Below, one piece after another: positions 13,250-25,226 of a stretch of DNA of 64,000 nt. Below the pieces are notes generated by a model. It made no database searches. It was not told the origin of the DNA and saw only the letters and a list, made by a program, of their open reading frames with translations. The stretch comes from Styela clava (lineage: Eukaryota > Chordata > Ascidiacea > Stolidobranchia > Styelidae). Location: positions 8,246,001 to 8,310,000 of the forward strand of contig NC_135250.1 in the NCBI RefSeq assembly GCF_964204865.1, written 5' to 3'. The translations under genes were made by a program, and so were the position numbers. Each line of letters opens with the position of its first letter. Within the stretch, counting starts at the first letter, position 1.

Positions 13250-13966
13250 AACGCGCTCAGCTCAGCAATGATGAGGACTGAGGACCTAGTAAAGAAACAA
13301 ACTGTACACTGTTCCGTTGTGTGTGTTGTGGGCAAAAAAATTGATAATTACGCACACTACAATATGTACATGGCATCCCACCTTCCTTCTGACCTCATTC
13401 TTCTGGCTTATTACAAACGCAAACAATTTACAAATTGCTCTTGTAAAAACAATATGTGGTATGCAATACAGATGGATTCTTGATGAAAGCTTTCGTATTA
13501 TGTGTTGAATACGCATAACATATAGTTTCACTTTGGATTTTGACATTCCCGTTTACAATACTCATCGATTTCAATCGGTAAGTATGTTGATGTAATTGAG
13601 GTATTTGTCTGTATGTCTGTTAGATGCACGTGATATCTCACGAAAGCGAGATTGAATCTGCTCCATATTTTGCATGTGCATTCATCATATGTCGGACCAG
13701 AAGCCTATTGATTTTGGATGAATTATGTCGTATAATTAGCGGGTTATTAATTAATTAGTGATGGGACACAAGGTGTCACTATGGGGTAAAAGCGCTGTTT
13801 TATTTCGGGGGGGGGGGGGGGGGGGGGCTAACTTTCCATCGATAAGTCTTCGGTCTCTGACCGATATTCTCGTTCATCTATTCCTTGATATTTTACAGTA
13901 CCCTAAATTACTTAGCAGTCAAGTAAGTAAAGCGATAACCGATACCGATAAAAAAAAAATTTACAT
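13250..13966. other. 5' flank of 7TM gene A with a 21-nt poly(G) run
   Basis: Non-coding region upstream of the minus-strand 7TM gene. It contains an uninterrupted run of 21 G at 13807-13827. No conserved promoter motif could be identified. Confidence 0.5.
13807..13827 (+). repeat. poly(G) tract (21 G)
   Basis: Twenty-one consecutive G residues in otherwise AT-rich sequence. It is a likely polymorphic homopolymer and could form a G-quadruplex. The length may also be affected by sequencing error. Confidence 0.9.
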
Positions 13967-14469
13967 CAACGGTTCCCAACCGGGGGATACAGAGCAGTTG
14001 GGACAGACGGGGCCACGATATCAGGCACACAATTGATTCTAATTTCGTTTGGAGACTTTCACCTGTATAAGAAAATTCCTCGTTTTACCCCGGTTTCATT
14101 ACGGTAAGGTTATTTCACAGGGTGTTTTCACTTTCTTGTTCATGGATTGTTTGAGCTACCAATGAACCCTAGTTGGTCGATAGGCCTTCTGTCCTGCTGA
14201 TATTGGTTAAACCCAGCCTACAGTTTCACAGAACTGCGAGATTGCCGTCGTAAACGAATCGTAGAAGCAGAAAAATATATTTAAATTTATAATATTTCCA
14301 AGAAATGGGACGACAATTACGTTGCTTTGGCTTTACCAATGTAAATAGAGATAGATAGAATGTGCTCAATGCGTACATCATTACTTTTTTGGAATAATAA
14401 ACAAGGGGGCCACGAGTGCTTAAAACCTTCGAAAGATGGCCCTGAGTCATAAAAGGTTGAGAACCACTG
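13967..14469. mobile_element. degenerate hAT-type non-autonomous element
   Basis: The left end reads CAACGGTTCCCAACC and the right end reads AGGTTGAGAACCACTG, whose complement starts CAGTGGTTCTCAACC. This is the common hAT terminal motif CAGTGGTTCYCAACC with a few changes on the left. The 8-bp flanks ATTTACAT and CTCTATAT agree at five positions, consistent with an eroded target duplication. No transposase frame is present. A 75-codon minus-strand frame inside shows no recognisable motif. Confidence 0.6.
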
Positions 14470-14555
14470 CTCTATATGCTTTTTAACTTCAAGATGGTGC
14501 GCTTAAACGGCGTGTCTCTTTTCTTATACTTCAAAGACTATATTGTGAACTATAG

Positions 14556-14959
14556 CAGTGTTTCCCAACTTAATTATGGGTCGCGACCCAAAACTGGGTT
14601 GCTTATTTTTTCAACAAAATCCTAAAAGTTACTGACTTTATTTTATAATAATTTTTTATTCGATATTCAAGCGTTGTTCAGAAAATTTGGGAAGCATCAC
14701 GGGGTAAAACGTAAAAACCGGGTGGCATCTACCTTGCTAATTGATGGCATGCCACGATTTCGAAAGCAATCGCAGCTTTCTCACTTTGACGTAATAAATA
14801 ATTGCTGTGTGAAAAAGATTGTTTTATATTTGTAATCTATTTAATTTTGCGGTCATAAAAGCACTACATTACGTTTATGAGCATATATATCTTCGACTCC
14901 TGAGATTTTACAAAATTCATTTCAAAATTTGGGCCGCTTAGCAAGGGTGGAAATCACTG
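14556..14959. mobile_element. hAT-type MITE (404 bp)
   Basis: It starts CAGTGTTTCCCAACTTAA and then GGGTCGCGACCC. It ends GGTGGAAATCACTG, whose complement is CAGTGATTTCCACC. The flanks AACTATAG (14548-14555) and AACTATAC (14960-14967) match at seven of eight positions, as expected for a hAT target duplication. It has no coding capacity. It lies only 86 bp from the element ending at 14469, so this spot has been hit at least twice. Confidence 0.72.
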
Positions 14960-14967
14960 AACTATAC

Positions 14968-17536
14968 CACTGTATTAGGTGTACCTTAATATTAAACTTT
15001 ATGTTATACCAAAGACGGAGCATTCCCAAGTCTTTTAGTGCTGTATGGCTCTTACAGGAAACTTATCCCACACAAAAACAATCTTAGTAGTGAACATAAA
15101 TTGACGTGTTTCGGTCAAAGGATTGGCTTCGTTCAGAGCACATCACAAAAAGGCGAGAACCATGAAACGCTGAGGTATCTTTCAAAATATGATTTAAGCC
15201 TATTTTTTTCATCTGTTATCTAAGCAATGATGAACATTTAGTGTAATAATTCACTACAATACACTCCACGCTGACGCAGGTAGAAGTTGTTTATGTATAT
15301 TTTAGCGTGTCCGTTAATAAAAGCTTCTACGTGGTATCACGTGAAGTAGCCTACGCGTTGTGGTCATGAATAAACATTTGGGTACTGTATATTATCGCGG
15401 GAACTACGTGTGGGGCAATATAAGTATACGTGAAAAGTTATGCATTTACATATAACCAAGCGAAAGCAGGTATAGGCTGAGAATTATGTAAGTTTGAATA
15501 TTTAGAAGCCAAAATTGACCTCATTTATTTAATAAATATGCAATCGTTTCAACAAATCAATGCTTCAACAATTTGTTTACTTTCAAAGCGTAATCTCCGA
15601 TATAATCCTCCGATTACCGCACCCCGCAAACGAAACCAAACTTTGCGTACGGCATTTTCGTAAGCGACGAGCGTGGGCGGCATCGCAACCTTGGTTTACA
15701 GACATTCTCGAAAAAACGTTTGAGTACTGTCTCGTAGGCGTATGTATACACTGTATCTCAATTACAGCACCGCAGATGTTTCTAACTTGATATTTTCTGT
15801 GGAAACTGAAATTTACATACAAACGCCATAAAATTCTTATTCATGACACAAACATCTTTTCATATTCTCGACTACCAAGATCGCCAGTGTGCAAAGGTAC
15901 CAAAGAGGTGAAACTATATTCTCGGTTCGATACCGCAGCATGGATAACAGACCTTGGATATTTTCGATCTCATTATTGGCATACAGAACGCTAATTTCCG
16001 CATAGGGCCTATACAAATGTTATGTGTGATCCAGGTATTAATTTTTTATAACTGATTAATTACAATTTCCTTTCATAGTGTAACATTCAAATAAATATTA
16101 TTTTGTCGAAAATTTGATTGTCAAAAACGAACATGTACCGTGTCACAAAAATATAATTGCAAACTGTGTTGCAATCTTTTAGTGATTTACTCAGTACATT
16201 AGAGGTACTGTAATTTTCTGTGGAACTAACAATACTCGGCCCAGCCCATGTTAGTCGTTGGCCCAGCCAAATAATTCTTCATTTCTCTGCGTTTGAGTAT
16301 GAACCGATGTAAAATGTATACACTATAAACCATCCGTGTTGGTTTTGGATCAGCAAAGAACAACTTTCCACGCTTTACAGGTGACAACAATACGTATTCA
16401 AACATACACAATTTTTATTATCGTACGTTAACAACAACCATTAAATGCCAATCAAACCCAGTTCATGCTTGAAATATATTCTTTCTTTCAATAAATATAT
16501 TCACATTACGTATTACGCCATTGTATGTGCATGTGAGTCTGACAACAAATACGAGGCCATAAAGACACACAACTTTGAATGAGCGACGAGCGTGCTTGGG
16601 AAAATCCTAACATATGATAATATGCAAATGAGATTACCCAATAGAAGGGTATGTCGTGGTATAATTAACAGGAAACCTAATCCATCATTTTTTTATACCC
16701 TATCGACACACTGTGTAATCAGATATTTTTTTTAGATATGGTAGTGAACAGTATGCTGTGACAAAACACTGCTAGTTAAGAGATGGAAAAATAGGAGAAT
16801 ATATCTATGCTATTTCGCGATAATAACTTGGTAACATAAATGATAAAAAGAAGATGGTGATGATTTCTTTTAGGAATTTTAGCGACTGGTGTAGTTATAA
16901 ATCGACACGCAACTGCAAAACCATCGCCCGCTTATTCATTTGTTGTTTTCTCTAAATGCATAATTTGCATGGCTTTGGACAAATAGCCAACTAGTGCTTT
17001 CTTGTTTCAATTTCAAGACTTTTGTTTTGTAATACGAGGATACTCACGTTAGCACTACTTGTAAAGTACGAGCAAGTAAATAAGTAATTTATTGTTCGGA
17101 GACGCCAACTAGCGGTTTATAATTTATAACCGGGTGATGTGAAAAGCTATAGATATTCAAGGATCATAGGATTGTAAAATAATGGACTTTTCCCCGACTT
17201 TTGACTTCCGAAACATTCTTCCTATACTTTACCATTGCAAAATTTTCGGGGCTATTTTAAGTCCTTTGGCGAATTGGCGCCTGTAAAAAGGGTATGTGTT
17301 TCAAACCATCATCATGATGCATCGCATACAACGATCTGATTTTCAAAAGTACTGGTAAAGAATTTTAGCCTAGTCTGTCACAGCTATTTCTACACAAAAT
17401 TTTAATTACTGCAATTAAATTAAAACTTCTAGGAAGCCAGAGTGACCATTGAATTATCTGATTTATATTTAAGTTTCCGAAACACAACTGAAAACTAACG
17501 AATAGAGTTCAAAAACGTGAAAACCAGGTTCACGAC
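14968..17536. other. non-coding stretch, no supported gene
   Basis: Only short chance frames, with no recognisable domain, RNA gene or transposon ends. It ends at a dispersed repeat copy. Confidence 0.5.
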
Positions 17537-17683
17537 CACGCTCGAAAATCTGTCTGAGTGAGAAAATTGTCTGAGCGGATGCGAAAAGGGAGAATTGTTA
17601 CGTCACTTTTTGCATCTTGCTGATTGGCCAATGTCACGAAGTAAACAAGGAAGTCGATGCTCGGGGAAAGGTCCATTGTGCAC
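17537..17683 (+). repeat. dispersed repeat, copy 2 (pair with 1889-2022)
   Basis: Collinear with 1889-2022 through the blocks CGAAAATCTGTCTGAGTGAG, GAATTGTTACGTCA, CAATGTCACGAAG and TCCATTGTGC. The class is undetermined. It lies about 340 bp upstream of the lectin gene start and could be part of its upstream region. Confidence 0.5.
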
Positions 17684-18020
17684 CACGCTGGTAAAAATAG
17701 AAGGAATTTTCCAGTTAAATGTGATATATATACTAATAGGGCGTTCTGCACCCAAATCTTATATAAAGTTCTTGTATATATTTTCCTTTCCTTTTCACAA
17801 GTGAGTTGTGTAAAGTTATTACTATTTATTTTATTAATCGGTCTTCAAATCATGCAGGGTTGCCCATTTCAATAGCTTGCGGGCACTATATTGCAAGATG
17901 GTTAACCATATCAAGTTACGCGGATCTGTTTTTTCTTTTGCTTCTGTATCTATTTTCGTATCAAGAAGTATTTCGAGCAGACTTTGAAACCAGTTTTAAA
18001 TAGGTTTTACGATATAAGTC

Positions 18021-20254
18021 ATGCTCTTCTTCGAATTGGAATTAGTTTTCGCTTTTTCCTCTATTTTAATTTCGCTTACACACCAAGAAGACAATATTCT
18101 GGACTGTTCTATGAAACCTGGATGTCAAATTACTTCTTGTAATCCTGTACCAACCGGATGGAATGAAATAGGATTCAACATGGAAGAGCATCTCCAAAAC
18201 AAGGAGTTTCCTATACTATGTAAATCGAGAGACACAGAAAAATCAGGAAATGTACTTGCAACTTTGCTTCCAGCAATATATGATAACATGAAAGGTGAGC
18301 TGAATAAAGTAGATCAGTTATCATATCCAGTTTGATAAATACCCTCTTTAGTTATGATTGGAGGTACACATGCTTCATTACAGAAATTAACAAGTTGAAG
18401 ACTAAAGTCGACGGACTAGAAAAGTCAACTAAGCAAGGTAGGCTATGTCAAATTTACCATAGAAATCACAATAAGTATTGGGCAAAAAGTGGTGATGGCA
18501 GATTTTATTTAAAATTTTTTTTTTTTTCGAAATTGAATTTTATGTAGCTGAATAGCAAAAACCTAAAATTCAAACAAACAAAAAGATATTGGCGTTATGA
18601 TTCCAATTTAATTATAAATTGCAAATACATTAATGTGTAAATTATTTGGTGGTATTGTGAGACTTCTCCTGATTTAAAATTAATAATTCGAGGAAAAATC
18701 ATATCGCAACTCACAACTGTTTGATATTGCTTTCAACTACAAGTCTGGATTTCCGGTGGGAGAAAATTTTGAATCCAACTCTAGTTCTCAGCTTCCCGAA
18801 AACCGACTCCATACCTTTTCCCGCTAAAACTAAATAAACTCACCTCAGAGAAACTCAGAGCAAATGTTGACCACTGGACACTCTGTGATCTACTGGGATC
18901 TTGAATAAACATGACATCATGAGGCATACAGTTTAATTCAACATATGTATTAAATGATGATGTAATTTCAGTTATAAAAACCGTGGTGGAATTGAAACAA
19001 AATTCTCAGGGTCCTCAAAATTTAAAGGATGATAAGATCACACCTACGGTACCAATGACTCCAAACATCTGGGACACAACATTCACACCACACACAGGTT
19101 ACCTATTCTAGTAAACAATGTAAATGTGTATGGATGCTTTTTAAAATAAATACAAGTGAGGCGCAAAATGTAAGTCAAAACAGTTATTCTATCTTTTCCG
19201 ATCTATTAATGATTGAAAATAGAAGATTTAAATATAGAATTCTGAATCACTCCGTAGTCCAGGGGTGTATCACGACAACATGCCTTTCTTTGTGCTTTAT
19301 AAAATAATTTATGTTTTGACGTAGTGTTTTATGAGTCATTCACGTTTTGACGCACATTTTATAAAGAATGCGTCAAAATTATCTCCACGCTTGTCGATGC
19401 GATTGGACTTTTCAACCCATTCTCCCAATCGCCAACAAGACTTACTTCAGTTAAAAGAATCGGAAGCTTTTATCAGTAGGGTGATTTACCGGGGTGAAGG
19501 ACCCAAAATTTCTAACCCTCCTCGTTATTACGCACAATACTATATTTACTTTATTCCATTTTGTTTTTAGATGGCTGTGATCTTGTCTATCAAAACATCT
19601 GTTATTTTACTGATATTCGTCCAGATCGTGACATTGATTTTTCCAAAGCTTTGAAAATTTGTGAGAAAAAGAATTCCGAAGTTGCTCAAATATTAAAAGA
19701 AACTTATAAACAAATGATGAACATTTTAAGAACAAAAATGTCTGATGAGCGTGAATATATTTTTGTTTGGACTAATCTCAGAATAAATATAAAAGTATGT
19801 TTTAATTTCACAAAATTATTCTTACTATTATAGTCAAATATACTCCGTACAAAATTTGTTTTACCTAAATTGAAACAAGTAGATAGCATTTTTTTTATAA
19901 AAGATGAGTTGCTTTTACTATTTACGAGGAAAGTATTACATAGTCAATTCTCAATTCATATTCACTCCATTTGTTTGCATGTTAGTTTTGTGAAAGGGTA
20001 TGATATCCAAACTTTTCCGTCGTGTTTGTCGTGTCATGAAATTTTTAAATTCCTATTTTCAGACCCGAGTTCTCACACCTGAAAATTCGTTTACTCACTG
20101 GTCCAACCGCAAACCGGATACAGGTGGTTCATACTGGGGATGGACTAACGTTTATCTTCGCGTTGATCGTGATAGAGATCATCCATATCAAGGCATGCTG
20201 AATCAACATCCTGCAACTCGAACACATGGCACTGTTTGTCAAAAACAAATCTAA
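18021..20254 (+). CDS. secreted divergent C-type-lectin-domain protein, five exons
   Basis: Predicted exons are 18021-18294, 18384-18437, 18972-19097, 19571-19794 and 20063-20254. Joined, they give 289 residues with no frame break. A TAA lies directly in frame before the ATG. Residues 1-20 form a hydrophobic signal peptide. Residues 21-91 carry four cysteines (29, 35, 40, 67). Exons 2-3 give a short heptad-like neck (about 92-120) followed by a Thr/Pro-rich linker. Residues 152-289 resemble a long-form C-type lectin domain: Cys154 and Cys162 as the N-terminal hairpin pair, a helix ending in ALKIC (Cys182), FTHWSNRKPD in place of the usual YTNW-x-P-x-EP segment, and a final TVCQKQ (Cys285). 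The loop disulfide C2-C3 and the calcium-binding EPN/QPD and WND motifs are absent, so calcium-dependent sugar binding is doubtful. Exons 2 and 3 are both flanked by phase-1 introns. The exon 3 donor (GTTACC) is weak, so that boundary is the least certain. Confidence 0.78.
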
Positions 20255-20484
20255 TGCAACTTGCATGATTCGATCTTGTGTATGTATTGTATATATAAGG
20301 TTTACATCGATGTGCACATAATACATTAACGTATGTGACGTTATCGACTAGTTTAGATAGCAGTTAAAATATTTCTCAAATAACCTCAAAGCATTTGTGT
20401 GACTTGGAAAACAACATTTCCAATTCCAGCAAAAGAATTATTTTTGAGCATATATTCATGTCAAAATTTTGTTCAGACGTACTG

Positions 20485-20490
20485 AATAAA
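20485..20490 (+). promoter_or_regulatory. poly(A) signal AATAAA for the lectin-like gene
   Basis: AATAAA lies about 230 nt after the stop codon at 20254, at a plausible distance for a compact 3' UTR. Confidence 0.45.
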
Positions 20491-23400
20491 ACAAGGTGTC
20501 CAATTTCCCAGATGTGTCAAATTGTCGGTTTCCTCTCACCTTATCTCCCATATTGCGATTCTATTTCAATGTGATTCTACGGTGGTTATGTTTATTTATT
20601 AAAATATTGCGATTGAATTAGTGTTTCGTCTAGAATGATCAGCGTTACAATTTCTCTTCTTTATCTGAATATTTTATCTCAATGAATATTGCATGAATTT
20701 AAATTTGTTGTTCCTTAACTTAAAATATCTGGTTTTGCAATACGATATTGATTGTCTTATCCAGCAAACATGTTCCTATCCTCAAAAGTTCGAAATTCTA
20801 TTATGGTGTTGGTTGGTTCTGAAGAAGCTCGAAACGTTTTTCTGGCATCTCAGAAATTGTTGTTCAATTCGAGCAAAGTGTAAGATTTTGATATAGAGTA
20901 TGATTTCCTTTTCTACGGATACTTACTATAACGCTTACGTTTGGATAATGCTCTACGATACGGACTTTGGTGAACTCAGAAAACAATATTTTTAGAGCTA
21001 TCAACTTCTATTACGTAATTTTGTCATTTGATTTCATGCGCTGGTGCATTTGTTGACGTTATTATCTCTGATCTGAAAATTACGGGACGAGTTTGAATAT
21101 ATAAGCCGAAAATAAGATTCTGAGAAAAAAAGTAAATTCAATTCTGCTTTTATTGAAATTCAATAAAATACTTGGATGTATAATATGCAGCGAAGTATGA
21201 ATTTCTAATTGTTTATTTGATCAGAATACTGAACGAGATATTTGTCATATTCCCCAGGATACTTATCGTGCATTTGAATTACTGTAGAATTGAAGTGAAA
21301 ATTCTGTTTTCAAACAATGTATATCTTGGGCTATATAAAATATCATGCGTATTATTCACGAGTTAGAATTACAACTGTGACTAGAAAGATAAGGTTGTAT
21401 TTTAGACGTGCTCAAATGTCCGTGCTTTGCTGAGGTTCCTCGATGTAATAAAATATTTGTGCTCGGAAAATTCCCTGCGATAGTTTGGTGAAACTTAGTA
21501 GAAAATTCGAATCCACAGCGATCTACTTCTAGAACAGCTACAACACGAATTTTTGCTGGAATAAGATCAAGATACTTGAGAATTTAATTTGAAGATGATA
21601 GTTAGTGTATTTGTTAGTGCTAATTTTTTTTCAAAATAATGCGACTGAATGAGGTGCTAACAGTAATTTTTAAAATGTAAGTTTGATATGAAAATATTTC
21701 GAATATTATGGATGAATATTTTCTTATTTCTCACTTTACTCATTCGTCATTTTATTCTTTTAATTTTTTCCGATACTAGTTTTATGAGCTGTTTTTAAAA
21801 TTTTCTCCAAAAGGGCTTTAGAGAAGCTTCCATTGTATGTACGGCACCGGTATGTTTTAAAAAGTGCCTTTGTTGTTTGTTTCATCTCTAAATGACGAGA
21901 GATATGGAAATTACAATCGTTTCTACCGAATGTAATCAGATAGAAAACTCTAGATAGACTTTGATATATGAGAACCATGTTGATTTTTCATATCTAATGA
22001 AATGCATATCACAATTTGATAAAATGTTAAAACTTGATCCGTATTCATTAGCGAAAGTTTTCAAGGCTGTTCCAAATGATATAAGGAAAGTTTTATAGGC
22101 AATAGATAAAAGTGAAAACTGTTTAACATTATAGGAACCTAACCGATGTAGCACTTTCCATAAAGTCATGTACAGTTTGGTGAAACTCTCATTCATGACT
22201 ACAGGCGGAGACCTTATGGTTGTATGGACTGGTGCTCGCAGAATTTTGTCCAAATGAAGTCAAAATATAAAAAATCACCAACGCCATGAAATTACCTCTT
22301 ATCGCGAGGGAAAGGTAATAACCATCCGGTCGTCACGGGTATAGGTCAATTAGGTCCACCAAAATATTTTTTAATTTCCAAATTATATTTAATTAGCTTT
22401 TCAGTGGAGTCATCTGATCCCGTGCCCTTATATGAAGACGCCAATGTGTGTACGTGTGCGCAGAAGAATATCAAATAAGTTCGCGGGTGTCGTCCTTCCT
22501 GAGATTGTTTCAATTTTTTTTTACCGGTGATTACTGGAGGAAATGCGTTGATGAGCAAAGTATGAGTTGAATCATATTTACGTGTAACGTAGTCAAGTAA
22601 AGCACACACAAAAATAGTTTATTCTTACAAAATTTAAAGTCAACACGAAGAGGTAACCATGGGGTCATTCTTAGTTTACGTGAGTCGTGTAATACCCGAT
22701 AATTGGTGCCACCTAAGGTCAATAGGGATAGTTTTTGTTATTTTTATTTATTAGAATTGTCAACATGAATTGCATATTCCATTCCTATTTTAACGGCAAT
22801 AGTATTTTGGAAAACGTGAAAAGGGGATGTATGACGAAAGGGGCGGAATGCTTAAATAGCCATGAAAATTGAAAACAATTTAGTGGATCAAGTCGTAATT
22901 ACATATATTGGGAACCTAGCACATTTCGAAGGCGAGTATTATTATAAAATTATTTACGCAGTGCCTCAGGCGTTGGGTATGAGATGATTTCCAAACGACA
23001 ATGCTGGAGAATCAGCTAGAGTTTTCGTAAATGGAAGTAGATAAACTGAAGCATATACTATTTCACCAAATCGACTCATTAAAAGACTATTAGTAGTCAA
23101 ATCATAGAAATGTAAACAACGACAGCGTTCGTTGCTCTAAAATTGCTGTCTTTCGCAGGTAGAAGAGGAATATCGCACTAGTAAAGGAATGTTAGCATTT
23201 CGCAAATTGTGTTCCCGAGTTGCTTTCTTGAACGCTTAACATTTCCCAATTACATTTGTAATCATTGTAGTACGTAAAAAATATTGCGAATAATCATTTT
23301 TAATCAGTACTTGGATATTACATTATAGCTACCCATTGCTTTGTTAGCGCCATCTTTTTCTAACATTTAGCTGTGTACAAATATGTCATTTGCATTCTAA

Positions 23401-24090
23401 AAATGTGAAGGATCAAGACTAATTATTAGTCATCTCTTTTTCACGAGATGGAGGCATTTGCATTCATGGAAATTCCAAAACTTTTTATTTTGTATTTCAA
23501 GTTCAGGCCATATGGGCATTTGAATTCACAACAATTCCTAAACTTTTTATACAACTGAATAAAAAAATTCGTATATCATATTTAGGCCAAGTAACAAAAT
23601 TTTTATGTAAATATCAAACTTGTATTTTTCATATCGTATCCACTACATAAATATTTAAATCAAATGCTTCTTATTCCTGATATTGATGAGTAAACTACTA
23701 AGTTATGTATGCATATTATTATTTAATTACTACTTTAAAATTATATGAAAAGAAAGGATTACTTAGTTACAGTATTGAATCATACGTCAGAAGTAAGTAC
23801 TACCGGCACAAGTATCCAATATTCCCAGGCACAGAAGAACTAAACATCTTTCAAAATGTCGATGTTTAACAATCCGATGTAAAATTACATTAGTTGAGAC
23901 CTACAGTGTTATTTCTTCTTGAATATCCGTTTCTAGCCACTTTTGATGTCACTGCTTTAAATTGTTGTTGACTTTTCAGAATAATATTTTTAACGTAAAT
24001 AGATATTGTTGTCAAAGTATTCGGTTAAGCTGCACATACGAACTACATAAACCTAACCGATAAAATTTTGGACAAAAGAAAAAACAGCAA
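20491..24090. other. non-coding stretch between lectin-like gene and 7TM gene B
   Basis: AT-rich with only short frames, including a 105-codon minus-strand frame at 21936-22253 with no recognisable features. The right end is the presumed promoter of 7TM gene B. No TATA or initiator element stands out from the AT-rich background. Confidence 0.5.
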
Positions 24091-25104
24091 ATGAATCTGA
24101 CCGATACATCAGGATTTACCTCTATTATGGAGGCTACTGACGTGGTGACACAGATCGACGACAGACTGGCGGACTGGAGAACTTACCAGATCTTAACATC
24201 TCTGACAGCTTTCTTATCATTATACATTGCTGTAACTCAAATATCGTACTGTTTTCTAGTTCTACCAAAAAAGACGAATGCAAAAAGAAGTAAATTCGAT
24301 GAAGTGCAGACATCTCATTCACGGCCAGGCCCACAGGGGCAGTTTTTCTGTACACTCAATGTCATGGTGACGGTTGCAGCAGTATTTGCATTCATGCGCT
24401 GCGGATTTGACTTTTGCTGGGTAATGGAACGCTTCACTGACCTCGCTTGCGAGTTGTCAATTAAGTTCAAGAAGTCATGTTACGCAGTCTCCATGCTGTT
24501 TATATACCTATCGTTATGGCTGCGGCAGAGAGTTTTCTACCAACACCCACTATTGCATCATCTTAGCTCCCGAGCTGTTAGATTCATAAGCTGGAGCGTA
24601 TCAGTTCTTCTGGTTACTGGAATTGTTTTTCTTGGGGTATTCTACATGGTAACAGCTACCTATGTCGGTACTCCTCGCGGATGTACCGTTGTGAAAAATC
24701 CACTAACTATCGTTCGTTGGTACTTGCTTGTTTTTATACTTGTCCCCTTTCAAATTTCTCTCCTTGCACTATATTCATACCCTCTGATAAAACACAGACT
24801 AGTTGCAATGGGCCCCACGGGAAAGGCAAATCATGTGATTCCAATGATTAGGCGAGCGGCGCTGGCAGCAGCGTTTTGCTCGGTGTCGGATATTGCTTTT
24901 GCCACTGTGTTCTTGGTATACGAGAGTGACGTTATGACCTTGACCACATATCTCTATGACATTAATATTGTTATTAATTTACTCGGGTTAATATTTTCAT
25001 TCCAAAATTGGCAGACCAGACTCATGCCATGGAGAATTGAGAAGAACGAAGATTTAGATTCAGCTACAGAATCGAAAGTTGAAACAACTTTAACTCAAGT
25101 GTAA
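24091..25104 (+). CDS. intronless orphan 7TM receptor-like protein B
   Basis: A 337-residue single-exon protein beginning MNLT, an extracellular-type glycosylation sequon. Seven hydrophobic segments lie at about 33-57, 87-111, 120-143, 164-190, 206-232, 250-276 and 284-304. Cys120, before TM3, and Cys198, in VGTPRGC, match the positions of the conserved GPCR disulfide. The TM2 motif is FMRCGFDFCW. TM3 ends LWLRQRVFY, TM6 has SDIAFA, and TM7 has YDINIVIN followed by SFQNW and RLMPW at the membrane exit. The short cytoplasmic tail is acidic and Thr-rich. It is closely similar to the 28749-29750 protein along its whole length and more distantly to the 12257-13246 protein. I infer a GPCR-like orphan receptor. 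The absence of DRY and NPxxY makes standard class A membership unlikely. Confidence 0.88.
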   Translation: MNLTDTSGFTSIMEATDVVTQIDDRLADWRTYQILTSLTAFLSLYIAVTQISYCFLVLPKKTNAKRSKFDEVQTSHSRPGPQGQFFCTLNVMVTVAAVFAFMRCGFDFCWVMERFTDLACELSIKFKKSCYAVSMLFIYLSLWLRQRVFYQHPLLHHLSSRAVRFISWSVSVLLVTGIVFLGVFYMVTATYVGTPRGCTVVKNPLTIVRWYLLVFILVPFQISLLALYSYPLIKHRLVAMGPTGKANHVIPMIRRAALAAAFCSVSDIAFATVFLVYESDVMTLTTYLYDINIVINLLGLIFSFQNWQTRLMPWRIEKNEDLDSATESKVETTLTQV

Positions 25105-25220
25105 TAGACACAATATTTGGACGTGACGTTTTTCTCCATGTTTTCTAGTCAAGCAGATGATGCCACTGAAAAATTTTCTTTTCCACAATGCAAGAAGATA
25201 ACGAATTAAATTGCCCTATT

Positions 25221-25226
25221 AATAAA
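25221..25226 (+). promoter_or_regulatory. poly(A) signal AATAAA for 7TM gene B
   Basis: AATAAA lies about 117 nt after the stop codon at 25104, followed by T-rich sequence, as expected near a cleavage site. Confidence 0.5.

Noticed and set aside
19258-19570. CAGGGGTGT near 19261 as a hAT end inside the lectin-like gene intron
   Set aside because: No matching inverted end or 8-bp direct repeat was found nearby.
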